From IMG/VR virus record IMGVR_UViG_3300024261_000007, positions 62,001 to 126,000 of that record: a stretch of 64,000 bases of DNA. One strand, 5' to 3'. Positions within the stretch are counted from its first letter, which is position 1. The number at the start of each line of letters is the position of its first letter. Below, piece after piece: positions 16,201-25,400 of this stretch. The notes beneath the pieces were generated by a model that was given only the letters and a program-made list of their open reading frames with translations, made no database searches and was not told the origin of the DNA. The position numbers were made by a program, and so were the translations under genes. The DNA is from a virus.

Positions 16201-16406
16201 TTTCCCAGGCTTCTTCAATTCTTGCAGATGTTCGAGTAAGACAAGGTATTGAAGACTTTAGAGTTGTTATGGATGATACAAATAACTCTCAAGAAGACGT
16301 TGACAATAACAGACTGAATGGCCGAATTATTGTTGTTCCGACCAGAGCTGTTGAGTTTATTGCAATGGACTTTATTATTACAAATAGCGGCGTAGAATTC
16401 CCATAA
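13272..16406 (+). CDS. Tail sheath protein, paralogue 1
   Basis: A 1044-residue sheath protein. The N-terminus has GFFEREIELVSR and GVIGPAQKGQAFVPKTV, then EFIREFG, the usual start of gp18-type sheaths. The conserved core is C-terminal (about 670-1044): GGFDGVNILD, VLVVPGIRDSLITDFAARR, SSYVATYFPDV, PSSVVALGALARTDNL, APWFAPAGFSRGALG, IFGQKTTQIARTALDRVNVRRL and the final AVEFIAMDFII strand that links neighbouring subunits. Residues about 100-650 hold extra beta-rich domains that would decorate the outside. AGTAGGAG precedes the ATG. The sheath contracts to drive the tube through the cell envelope. Confidence 0.95.
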   Translation: MAEQTFKSPGFFEREIELVSRPLTRNTATPVGVIGPAQKGQAFVPKTVTSVDEFIREFGMPDQDTSASHAVAEFFANRGKAATFCRILGTGKGYGSDLKFAGFKLDGADLGQNQAKGAVQFIVAEHKVDDAEHVTYGIFNDNDSITTNADEDPSNGLVANDDIIQLVRAMIFMHKDYTLRIVSGGGTDQSQVSDDADKTFTLYIHDAVNNLLVKQYTVSLDPASSQYISKVLNTDSFSFTSTGHFLYADFPVEDLLASTRAQSVAVVRGKDDGNYLDMYGDFVSRFEAPRTTSFISQPFGDKEYDLFHFESLDDGTYASDDYKISIADLRASTEKNYRFGTFTVQLRKIDDTDDAPIILESYARCSLDPDSPNYIARRIGDQKVYLNLDTNDEDEKRLLREGTFPSQSTRIRVVMNKSVTRNEIPEDSLPFGYRGIPTLRTTPNGKDGGENQVSLLSGRDVVSGGASDDLGCAVLPPLPFRSKVTRGSMQKDGTYFQTYFGQSLEESNGVVQKVTQENVKSYFYWGLHTQKVTNINEPNRGGLTDFNPLIINLTKFLTKSDALKFSSEEADSFNNNKFSLSKVAFPYASITDIPNVLSDAFLEAAYIRNADVGSNAYDSVAHTINMAADNIQDAFTNELQGQSQAIRATMAKLLAEDPVKFNKYSLMAKFTAPFYGGFDGVNILDRDDFFFTDKSSSIDVDGHAGANGYLSGLSGTSDINESLGLPIQGTKLNNNAVLSYREAIRVMTDEMIVDHNVLVVPGIRDSLITDFAARRVKDFGKAIFLMDIPHYDAAGNRIFVSSRGVASGIADVDMTSQQFDIRELDSSYVATYFPDVMLRDSGDVVSDGATQNQRVVRTPSSVVALGALARTDNLAGSAPWFAPAGFSRGALGRVSSIDVRLNAGDRDTLYEARINPIANFPNNQFVIFGQKTTQIARTALDRVNVRRLMINIKRRIQRVAQGLLFEQNDAATRNRFISQASSILADVRVRQGIEDFRVVMDDTNNSQEDVDNNRLNGRIIVVPTRAVEFIAMDFIITNSGVEFP

Positions 16407-16450
16407 GAAGTATAGTTATAATTAAATGAAATCAATAGGAGAAATATAAT

Positions 16451-19400
16451 ATGGCTGGACAAGGCTCAGCGAGAGTAACATTACGTGAAATCGACTTATC
16501 ACAAGTTAGAAATCCGCAGCAACAACCTCAAGGCGTTCCAGCTGCTGTTGTCGGCCCCGCGAGTAAAGGTCCAGCCTTTGTGCCTCGCACTTTTGCCAAC
16601 ATGCAGCAGTTCGAAGAAGTCTTTGGTTCTATGCGCGAAAGAGGATATCAAGGAAACGCCAACCTCTTCGGACCAATGGCTCTTAACGAATGGATGCGAT
16701 CAGCAAGTGCTGGTACATATCTCCGCGTTTTAGGCGTTGGTGACGGTCTTAAATCAAGTGGCGGTAAAACAACAGATGCAGGCTTCGTAGTTGGTGCAAA
16801 ACAAGTTCAAGAACAAAGTAATGACTTGGGCAAAGTAGGTGATAACCCACACGCTACAATAGAGGATTCAAATGATGCTCTTGCTTTAGGTAGAACACAA
16901 TTCCTTGGTTGCTTCATGAAAGATTCAACAGGAAGCAATTTCTTAAAAGATGCTGGCATGGAAGCAGAAGGCTCAGCAGCATCTCTTGTTATAGAATTTG
17001 GTGCCTTGCCTCAATCAGGAGATACAATCAAGCTTAACGCTGTTGATGAACAAGGTAATCTTAACGGTGACGTTACTTTTACTTTTGGTAACGGCGGAGT
17101 TGCAATCGGCGCTTCAGCTGTTGAAGCACTTGCAAATTTAAAAGCAGCAATAGAAGCAGATGGTCAATTAGGCGATAACGGTGACCATAGAATAGACGTT
17201 TCAGCTGTTGATGATGTTAATGGTTTAGCCGACGACAATCTTGCAAGAATAACTTTGACATCAGCATTCCCAGTAGCTTTAGATAGTACTAATGACTGTA
17301 TTGCAAAGTTTAATTTAAATCCTGCAGGCGAAGGTAGCGATCTACTTATAAAAGTAGGTGACAAGACAGCTTCTGTTAAAGACGACACGTTTTCTTTTGC
17401 ACAAGTAGGTGGAACTGCTGCTTTTGCTGATATTGTTTTAAGCGATCAACCTGCGGCTGGTGGAACTCTTTCAATAACAGCAATTACAAATGATGGTGAT
17501 GGCACGTTCTCAGATCAGGATGTAGTATACACTTTTAAAGCCAATTTGGCTAATCCTGATGATGCTGCTGAACTTGCATCCGGTCAACAAGTTTCTGGTG
17601 TTTATAGAATTGCTAGCAATACAAGCGTTGAAGTCAAGATTGGTAATACTTTTGCAGATACGTCTTCAAACTTAAGAGCAGCATTTAGACGTGTTGCTTC
17701 TCAAGTTGGTGATGGTATCAGCACTTCAACTAAACATGAAGGACTTTTTGTTGTTGGCGACTTAGACACTACTTCGTTTAGGCTTACACATGTCTTAAAA
17801 GGCGAAGCAAGTAGAAGTAAAAATGACGGTGAAACAGCTCCAATTAGTGTTGATGCAACAAATCTTACTGTTAAAGGTGCTTCTGATATTAATAATACTC
17901 TTGATGATACTATTATTAACGATGACACTGATGGTTTCTTTAAGAGTGGATCTGATGGTAGTGCAACAACATTGACAATGAAGCTATCAGACAACCCAAA
18001 TTCAGGTGACAACTTAGAATTGCAAATGGTAGCTGCTGACGGTAGTATTAAAAAAGATAGTTTTGAGTTTGCTACACCTAATGTTTACTTAAATGGTAAT
18101 GTAATCGTAGCTTCTTCAATTGCTGCTACTGCAGAATTAGTATATACTGGCAAGCCATTAGATACAGAAACACTTACATTAACAGACGCAAATGACGATT
18201 CTCTTGTCTTTGAGATAGATGAAGCAACAGACGACGTCGCTGGCGGAATAATGAGATCACGTCTACCAGCAGCACTTGGTGACGCTCTCGCAGATTCAGG
18301 CGCAGATATTGGACAAACAATAACTTTAGAAGATACTGCAGGAACTTCAGAGACATATATTTTAACAGATACAGGAGCCGGTGGCCTTGCTACTGGTGCA
18401 GTTGTTGCATTAAATAATGATCTAGGCGATGGTAATTTAGCTGTCCAAGGGCAAGTAGGACATATTGCTGTAGGTGTTGATTTGACTAATGGCATATCAA
18501 AGCTTGTGCTAATAAGAGCATTGGCAGACGCAATTGCTTCTGCTGAGGGTCATGGTAATACTATTACAATAGAAGAAACAGACGTTGATGGTCAAGGTGG
18601 TAATGATAGTATTACCATATTCCAAAGCGTTGGTGATGCTGCTGGTAATACTGCAGTTACAACAGATATTGCGCCTATTGTTGCAATAAACAATACGAGC
18701 CTTACTCGAGGTATTGATCGAATTGCTGTAGGCATAAAGAGTGCAGCAGACGCAAATGCTGCAGCTGGTAGTCTTGTAAGCGCTATAAACAACTCAGCTT
18801 TAAGAATAACTGCAACAAGAGTAGGAAATGCATCTCCTGTTACATTAACGCAAGATGACGTAGGAACATTAGGCAATGACAAAGATATTGCTGAAACTTT
18901 GACAAACTATACAGCAGATGAAACATTTGCGGGTGGTGTAGATGTTATTGCAATAGAGCTAGGAGTTGACAAGCAAGAGACTTTGTATAATATGCGTCGT
19001 GCTTTAAGCGCAAACACAACAGCTTTTTCTCAAACTTTGTTATCATCAGCAGTTTCAGATTCAGCTGACAGTATTACGATTTCTATGTTGCAAGAGAAAG
19101 GTTCACTTAAATCTGCTTTAACAAATGTAATTAATGTATCTGATGCAGCATTATTTTCAAATCCAGCTGGAGAAATTAAGCTTGGCAACTTTGGCGAAAA
19201 GCAAGAAAACTTTAGTGGCGGCGGTGGCGCTGCAACACCAGTAATTCGTGGCGTATTGATGACTCCTCAAGGTGTAAAGGCTGCAATGGACGTTGCTGCT
19301 GGACTTGATGATCTCGTAAATTCAGTTGAAGGTAGTGCTCACATAAGATCAGTTGCACATGGTAAAACTTTTGGTGTTACAGCAGGAACGAACTTAACAG

Positions 19401-21802
19401 GTTATACGATTGGTGAAGTTTCTGAAACGCAAGGTTTCAAGATTATTTTAAATGGTTATTCAAACACCCAGAACCCTGCGGTTTTAAATTGTTCGTTTAA
19501 TCCTGATTCACCATCATATTTTGCAAAAGTGTTAAACACAGATTCAACAAAGATTGAAGAGTTAGGTCATTATTTATACGCATGGTGGGATGTAAAACCT
19601 GCTGTTGCAAGTCCATCCAATGTAGGTTTAAGACATTCAGGTGGACAATTAAGTGCTGAATATGAAAGAATGATTGGTTTCTTAACTGAAGGTGCTTCTG
19701 GAAGAGACGGATCTCTTGATGGTAGCAAGCCAAATTATGAAAACTTTGAATCAAAATTCCGAACATCATGTACTCCTTGGATTGTTTCTCAGTTCTACGG
19801 TTCTGAAGGTGATCAAGCAGTAAGACCAGCTACAGCAAAAAGTGGTGATTCTTTAAGATTATTTAAACTTCATTCATTGGACGATGGATCTGCAAGTAAT
19901 AATAAGTTTAGATTGTTAATTTCTAATTTAAGATATGTATCAGACACTGAATATGGTTCGTTTGATATGGCACTTGAGAGTTGGGATTCTGACCCAATTA
20001 AGGGCACTCCGCTTGCTGCTTGGAAAAATGCTTCATTAGATCCAATGAGCAATAACTTTGTTGGTCGTTTAGTTGGTGACAAGCATATTTATTTTGACTT
20101 TGAAAAAGATGCAGATAAGCAACGGTTAAGAGAAGAAGGTCAATATGCACAAAAAAATCCTTACGTTAGAATTGAACTTTCAGATGGCTTAAAGAAAGGA
20201 AATATTCCGGTTGATGCTTTACCAACAGGTTTCCAAGGTCACTCTATTCTTTTCACAAATACATCAGGTAACTTTATTGAGCCTACCGACTTAGTAGAAA
20301 GCAAAAGAATATTTACAGATGCTGCCGATAACGTATCTTCAGTATTGTCTACAATGCAGGTTCTTCCAATGGACTATGTTATTTCTATTAATAGACAGCC
20401 TATTCAAGATATATTTGAAGCTGATGATGACTTAGCTTGGGGTGTTAAGTTTGGTTTAAGAGAATCTCAAGTTGATTTTATAAGTGATTCAAATAGAGGA
20501 CATAAAGAAAATCAAGAGCAAGTATTTAATAAATCAATGTTATCTTGGGCCAAGTTCTTCCCGGACTTTGGTTCAAATCCAGCAATGTTGACTGACGGTG
20601 ATGATACTGACTTGGCACAGAATTCTTTCTTCTCTCTTGAAAAGATTGAAATACCATCAAGTTCTTTGACTTCTGACAAAATTACTTCATGGGATGGATC
20701 AATGTATCGTAGAAATGCAGGTGCTGCACCATCAAATGGAAGTAGATTTGTTAATATTTCGAAAGATGCAAATGTAAAGAACTTAAGATATCTTAAATTC
20801 CGTTGTATGTTCCAAGGTGGATTTGATGGCGTTAATATCTTTGACGAGCAAAAAGCAGAATTTAGTGGAACAGCAACATTGCGTGAAGGTTTTGATGAGA
20901 CTGATAGCAAGAAGTTTACTGGACCGACAATTATGTCTTATCGTCGCGCAGTTGACGTTCTTTCTGACAAGTCTGCAGCAGAATTCCAACTTCTTGTTTT
21001 GCCTGGTCAAAGAGCTTCTGCAATAACTGATTACGCAATTTCTGCTTGTGAAGATCGATTTGATGCATTGTACTTAATGGACATTGTTGAAAAGAATGAT
21101 AGTGATATTGCAATTGAAGATGCACAAGAAAAAGCAAACGTAAGAAATACAATTCGTGAGTTTAGTCAAAGATTGCTTGATACATCATTTGCAGCTGCTT
21201 ACTTCCCAGACGTTTTGATGAGAAGACCTTCTGATAATGCACCAACATTGGTACCACCTTCAGTAGGTATGCTTGGTGCATTAAGTCGTAATGATTCAAT
21301 TGCTGATCCATGGTTTGCACCTGCTGGTTTAAATCGAGGTCGTCTAAATGCTATTGATTCAAAGGTCCAAATGACTCGCGATTTACTTGATGAATTATAC
21401 GATGCAGACATTAATCCAATTTACGTTCCAGCAGGACGTAGTGGTGAGGTTTATGCCTTTGGTCAGAAGACATTATTACAAGATCAATCAGCACTTGATA
21501 GAATCAATGTGAGACGTCTTCTTATCGATATACGTCGTAAGGTTCGCAAAGTTGGTGAGCAATTACTCTTTGAGCCAAATAGAGCATCTACTCTTTCAAG
21601 ATTTTCTGGACTTGTAGAGCCAATTATGGCAAACGTTCAAGCTCGTCGCGGCGTTGCTCGTTATAAGGTGCAAATTGATGCTTCAACAACAACTCAAGCA
21701 GATGTTGAAAACAATACAATAAGAGGAAAGATTTATTTACAACCTCTTAAGTCTGTAGAGTTTATTTCTCTTGATTTTGTTGTAGCAAACAATATTGAAT
21801 AG
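16451..21802 (+). CDS. Giant tail sheath protein, paralogue 2, with repeat insertion
   Basis: A 1783-residue sheath protein, more than twice T4 gp18 (659). The N-terminus has AAVVGPASKGPAFVPRTFAN. The C-terminal core (about 1400-1783) matches paralogue 1: GGFDGVNIFD, LLVLPGQRASAITDYA, PSVGMLGALSRND, DPWFAPAGLNRG, FGQKTLLQDQSALDRIN and SVEFISLDFVV. Residues about 170-960 are a chain of acidic beta-sandwich-like repeats with recurrent L-x-x-x-P-x-x-G-D-T-I-x-L type segments and TFTFGNG or VVYTFKA strands. These probably project from the tail surface, possibly binding sugars or host surfaces (inference). It has more GC than its neighbours. TAGGAGAAAT precedes the ATG. Confidence 0.93.
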   Translation: MAGQGSARVTLREIDLSQVRNPQQQPQGVPAAVVGPASKGPAFVPRTFANMQQFEEVFGSMRERGYQGNANLFGPMALNEWMRSASAGTYLRVLGVGDGLKSSGGKTTDAGFVVGAKQVQEQSNDLGKVGDNPHATIEDSNDALALGRTQFLGCFMKDSTGSNFLKDAGMEAEGSAASLVIEFGALPQSGDTIKLNAVDEQGNLNGDVTFTFGNGGVAIGASAVEALANLKAAIEADGQLGDNGDHRIDVSAVDDVNGLADDNLARITLTSAFPVALDSTNDCIAKFNLNPAGEGSDLLIKVGDKTASVKDDTFSFAQVGGTAAFADIVLSDQPAAGGTLSITAITNDGDGTFSDQDVVYTFKANLANPDDAAELASGQQVSGVYRIASNTSVEVKIGNTFADTSSNLRAAFRRVASQVGDGISTSTKHEGLFVVGDLDTTSFRLTHVLKGEASRSKNDGETAPISVDATNLTVKGASDINNTLDDTIINDDTDGFFKSGSDGSATTLTMKLSDNPNSGDNLELQMVAADGSIKKDSFEFATPNVYLNGNVIVASSIAATAELVYTGKPLDTETLTLTDANDDSLVFEIDEATDDVAGGIMRSRLPAALGDALADSGADIGQTITLEDTAGTSETYILTDTGAGGLATGAVVALNNDLGDGNLAVQGQVGHIAVGVDLTNGISKLVLIRALADAIASAEGHGNTITIEETDVDGQGGNDSITIFQSVGDAAGNTAVTTDIAPIVAINNTSLTRGIDRIAVGIKSAADANAAAGSLVSAINNSALRITATRVGNASPVTLTQDDVGTLGNDKDIAETLTNYTADETFAGGVDVIAIELGVDKQETLYNMRRALSANTTAFSQTLLSSAVSDSADSITISMLQEKGSLKSALTNVINVSDAALFSNPAGEIKLGNFGEKQENFSGGGGAATPVIRGVLMTPQGVKAAMDVAAGLDDLVNSVEGSAHIRSVAHGKTFGVTAGTNLTGYTIGEVSETQGFKIILNGYSNTQNPAVLNCSFNPDSPSYFAKVLNTDSTKIEELGHYLYAWWDVKPAVASPSNVGLRHSGGQLSAEYERMIGFLTEGASGRDGSLDGSKPNYENFESKFRTSCTPWIVSQFYGSEGDQAVRPATAKSGDSLRLFKLHSLDDGSASNNKFRLLISNLRYVSDTEYGSFDMALESWDSDPIKGTPLAAWKNASLDPMSNNFVGRLVGDKHIYFDFEKDADKQRLREEGQYAQKNPYVRIELSDGLKKGNIPVDALPTGFQGHSILFTNTSGNFIEPTDLVESKRIFTDAADNVSSVLSTMQVLPMDYVISINRQPIQDIFEADDDLAWGVKFGLRESQVDFISDSNRGHKENQEQVFNKSMLSWAKFFPDFGSNPAMLTDGDDTDLAQNSFFSLEKIEIPSSSLTSDKITSWDGSMYRRNAGAAPSNGSRFVNISKDANVKNLRYLKFRCMFQGGFDGVNIFDEQKAEFSGTATLREGFDETDSKKFTGPTIMSYRRAVDVLSDKSAAEFQLLVLPGQRASAITDYAISACEDRFDALYLMDIVEKNDSDIAIEDAQEKANVRNTIREFSQRLLDTSFAAAYFPDVLMRRPSDNAPTLVPPSVGMLGALSRNDSIADPWFAPAGLNRGRLNAIDSKVQMTRDLLDELYDADINPIYVPAGRSGEVYAFGQKTLLQDQSALDRINVRRLLIDIRRKVRKVGEQLLFEPNRASTLSRFSGLVEPIMANVQARRGVARYKVQIDASTTTQADVENNTIRGKIYLQPLKSVEFISLDFVVANNIE

Positions 21803-21853
21803 ATAAAGTGATAGATATATATAATTAAAGAAAGAATTTAGGAGTTATTAAAC

Positions 21854-22342
21854 ATGGCTGAGACACTATCCGTTACAGAAATGATACCCAATAAGTTTGA
21901 ACCAAAGAGAAAGAATCGATGGGTCTTTGCTATTGAAGGTATCGACGCGTTTCTTATGAAGACTGCGAACCGTCCTTCGTATTCAACAAACGAAACAACA
22001 ATCCCTTTTATAAATAGTACCCGCTACCTTGCTGGTAAGACAACTTTTGATACAATGTCTGTGACACTTCATGACCCAATTGCACCTTCAGGCGCACAAC
22101 AGGTTATGGAATGGATCAGAACTCACTTCGAGTCAGTATCAGGTCGCGCTGGTTACGCTGACTTTTATAAGAGAGACTGCCAACTCAAGATGCTTGATCC
22201 AGTTGGCACAGTTGTAGAACTTTGGGACATCAAAGGAGCTTTCTTGACAACAGCTTCCTTTGGTGACTTAAGTTATGACGGCGACGATCCACAAGAGATT
22301 TCTCTTACTCTTCGCTTTGACAACTGTGTACTACAATACTAA
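21854..22342 (+). CDS. Tail tube protein, T4 gp19-like
   Basis: A 162-residue protein of the usual tube size. Conserved blocks are MIPNKFEPKRKNRWVFAIEGIDAF, TANRPSY, then RYLAGKTTFDTMSVTLHDPIAPSGAQQVMEW, YKRDCQLKMLDPVGTVVELWDI and a terminal FGDLSYDGDDPQEISLTLRFDNCVL. This is the tube subunit stacked inside the sheath. Only one tube gene is visible against three sheath genes. AGGAG lies eight to nine bases before the ATG, and a terminator follows at 22384, suggesting separate high-level expression. Confidence 0.95.
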   Translation: MAETLSVTEMIPNKFEPKRKNRWVFAIEGIDAFLMKTANRPSYSTNETTIPFINSTRYLAGKTTFDTMSVTLHDPIAPSGAQQVMEWIRTHFESVSGRAGYADFYKRDCQLKMLDPVGTVVELWDIKGAFLTTASFGDLSYDGDDPQEISLTLRFDNCVLQY

Positions 22343-22383
22343 TTAAAAATATAGCAACACAGCTTGCCATCTTCTAAAGAACC

Positions 22384-22415
22384 AAAAAAAGAGTATCTCT
22401 TGGTGCTCTTTTTTT
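22384..22415 (+). terminator. Rho-independent terminator after the tube gene
   Basis: AAAAAAAGAG (22384-22393) pairs with CTCTTTTTTT (22406-22415), a 10-bp stem with a 12-base loop ending in a T-run. Confidence 0.8.
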
Positions 22416-22496
22416 GTATCTGTTAAACTATTTTTCTTTTAAAATATAATTTATCAATAATTAAATTAAAATAAAACAGAAACAACTAGGTAAACA

Positions 22497-25400
22497 ATGG
22501 CTGAAAATGACTTTGCTGAAATTGAATTAGGTAATATTCCTCGACCAAACTTGCAAGAGCAATATGCTGGATTATTAAGTACAACATTAGGTGTAGTAGG
22601 TCCTGCATTTAAAGGACAAGCATTTGTTCCTACTGTTATAACAAACGAAGACGGAGCAGACAATACTTTAATTAATAAGCTTGGAACAAACAGACAAAAC
22701 CTGAATCAACACCTGTATGATGAATTTCTAAACTATAAAAATAGTCAAGGCTACCTCGCAGCTAACGCATGGCTTTCAAATGGTGGTGAATATCTTTATT
22801 ACACAAGAGTTCTTGGGATTGGCAGTGGCATTAAAAATGATCTAACAGGGAAAATGAAAGGCTCAGGCTTTCGTGTTGATCAAAATGTCAGTCATGGTAC
22901 TCTTGACAATACAAGATCTGCATATAGATTTTCTAATAATGACGTAGCAAAAGGTTCAACTGGGTTTGTTCTTCGAAAAATATCTCAAGCAAACTATACA
23001 GAAGTTAATAGAAACGCGGAAGATGAATTTTCCAAACAAGGAGAATTGGAATACTATAAAGAGTTAGGTCTTGAAAATAATGATTATTATTTTATTACAA
23101 ATGTTTTTGTTTTTAATCAAGGCGTTTTACCAACTTTTGATAATTCATTTAATAATACATACACTTTAGGTGATATAGAAGGAAACGAATCAGGAGGCAT
23201 ATCAAAGAATAATATTGTTGTAAAAAAAGCAAAATTTGTTATAACAAACATAAAACTTAATGGGTACAATCCTCTTTTTGTAGAAAAAATGCATGAAAAC
23301 ACCTTTTCAAAGTTTCGAAATGGCTTTACACTTGGTAACAATACGTATGAAAATTACAAAGAAAACTCAGCATTTTCAGACTCAAGAAAATCTTCAAATA
23401 CTTTTGTGTCTAAGTTTTTTGAAAAAGGCTTTTTAAATTATGCTTCTTTTCCTCTTTTTAAGTTAAAAACCCAAGCGAGTTCTATATCAGATACAAAAAT
23501 ATTAATAAGTAAGTCGCTGTCCGACAATGAAAAACTAACTAAGACTGACTATAATTCTTGGGAAAGTGAATACACAACAGCAAAAACACCTTGGGTTACA
23601 TCACAACCTTTAGACAGATCAGGTTTTACAGAAAGCATAGCTGGCGTTGCATATGATAATAGAATCAATATTCATAAAAAAGTTTCAAATTTATTTAAAT
23701 TCTTTTCTTTGGATGATGGTGAAATAGGAAACAGATTTAGAATAAAAATAAACATTAAGAAAAAAGGCAATGAAAACATTTCTGATATTAGGTTTGTAAA
23801 TAAAATATACAACAATAAAATTTTAGAAAACTACAGTTTTTATAGCAATTCTGCAAATGCTCAAAGCTTAATTAATGAATTAGATAATTTTTACGCTACT
23901 TTCGATGTACATGTTTTTGAATATGATCCAAGGCTACATAAGTTTATAGACTTAGAAGATGAAACTACAAGTGCCATAACGTCAGTACAGTCGTTTAACG
24001 ATTTAAATCTAAACCCATTAAGTTCAAACTATATAGGAAAAGTAATTGGAACAAAACATAGATACTATGATTTTGAAGCAGACTGTGTAGTTGAAAAAGG
24101 AAAGTATGAAAATACAAACAAATACATAAGAGTAGAAATCTCAGATTTTATAGAAAAAATAGAATCAGCAAAACAACATATGCTTTTACCTTCTGGATTT
24201 AGATCTTATCCTCACATCGAATTAAACAAAGAATCTTTTGATCACTATCTCGATCAGCAAGGTAATGATGAATTTGAAAATTTTGATTTTAATGATATGT
24301 TTGACAATAACGAAATTAAACATTTACCTCCAATGTACAATCTTTGCTATTTAGAAGACTATACATTGCCTGAAACTTTTAGTATTAAAAATAGCTGGGG
24401 CCCTTTATTCTTTAATATTAAAATGAAAAATCAAAATAATAATCTATTAAATATACATGATATAGACAGATATAGTGGCAGTAGTAGTGTAGAAGACGCA
24501 AAATTATTATCACCTCACTTATATTATACAAAATATTTCCTTTCAGACTGCAAGTCAGAATATCAAAATGTGTGGAAAGAAGAAGATAACTATTTAAATT
24601 CATTTTTTCATTTGGAAAAAATATGTACGACTTTTCATATTAATACTAATACTCGTCAAACAACAAGCGCAAGCGCAATTAGTGAAAAAAGAAATATAAA
24701 TTATAAACATTCAGGTAAAAATCTTAAAACTTTCATCGAAAATTCCGCGGCTTTTTATATTAATTTAGATGACACAGAATCAGACACAAGTATTTGGAAA
24801 GATGATAGAACACTTAACGATTTATTTGTAGATAGATTAAGTTTTGACATGTTTACTTATGGAGGATTTGATGGTGTTGATATAAGAGACAACGATAAAA
24901 GAAGTTTTACAAATACAGCAATTGCAAGAGAGGTGTTAGGAGAAGACGAAAAATCACCTGCAGAAGGTGCCACTTACAATTCGTATAAGAAAGCTATAAA
25001 AATAGCATATGATGATGCGTATTCTGATATTGATTTTTTTGTTGTACCTGATGCTTTTAATACACAAATTACAGAGCAATGTACTAAATTAAGTGATGAT
25101 AGCAAAAAAACATTGTTTATAGGTGATGCAAAAGGTGCACTTGATAATATTAGAACACTTTTGTTTTATGACAATAACGAAGTTGGAGCAAATCGCGAAA
25201 TTGTTAATTTTTATGAACAGTTAGGTTTGAATGCAAATTATTACGACATATCAAGTAAGATATCAAGTAGCTATTCAAGAAATGATAGCAATTTAATAAT
25301 AAATGGAATTGATGCTACAGGAGATGCAAAAACTCCTGTTTTTAAGTCAAACGATGAAGATGTTATAAGTTATGAAAATATTGCAAAAAGTCTGAATAGA

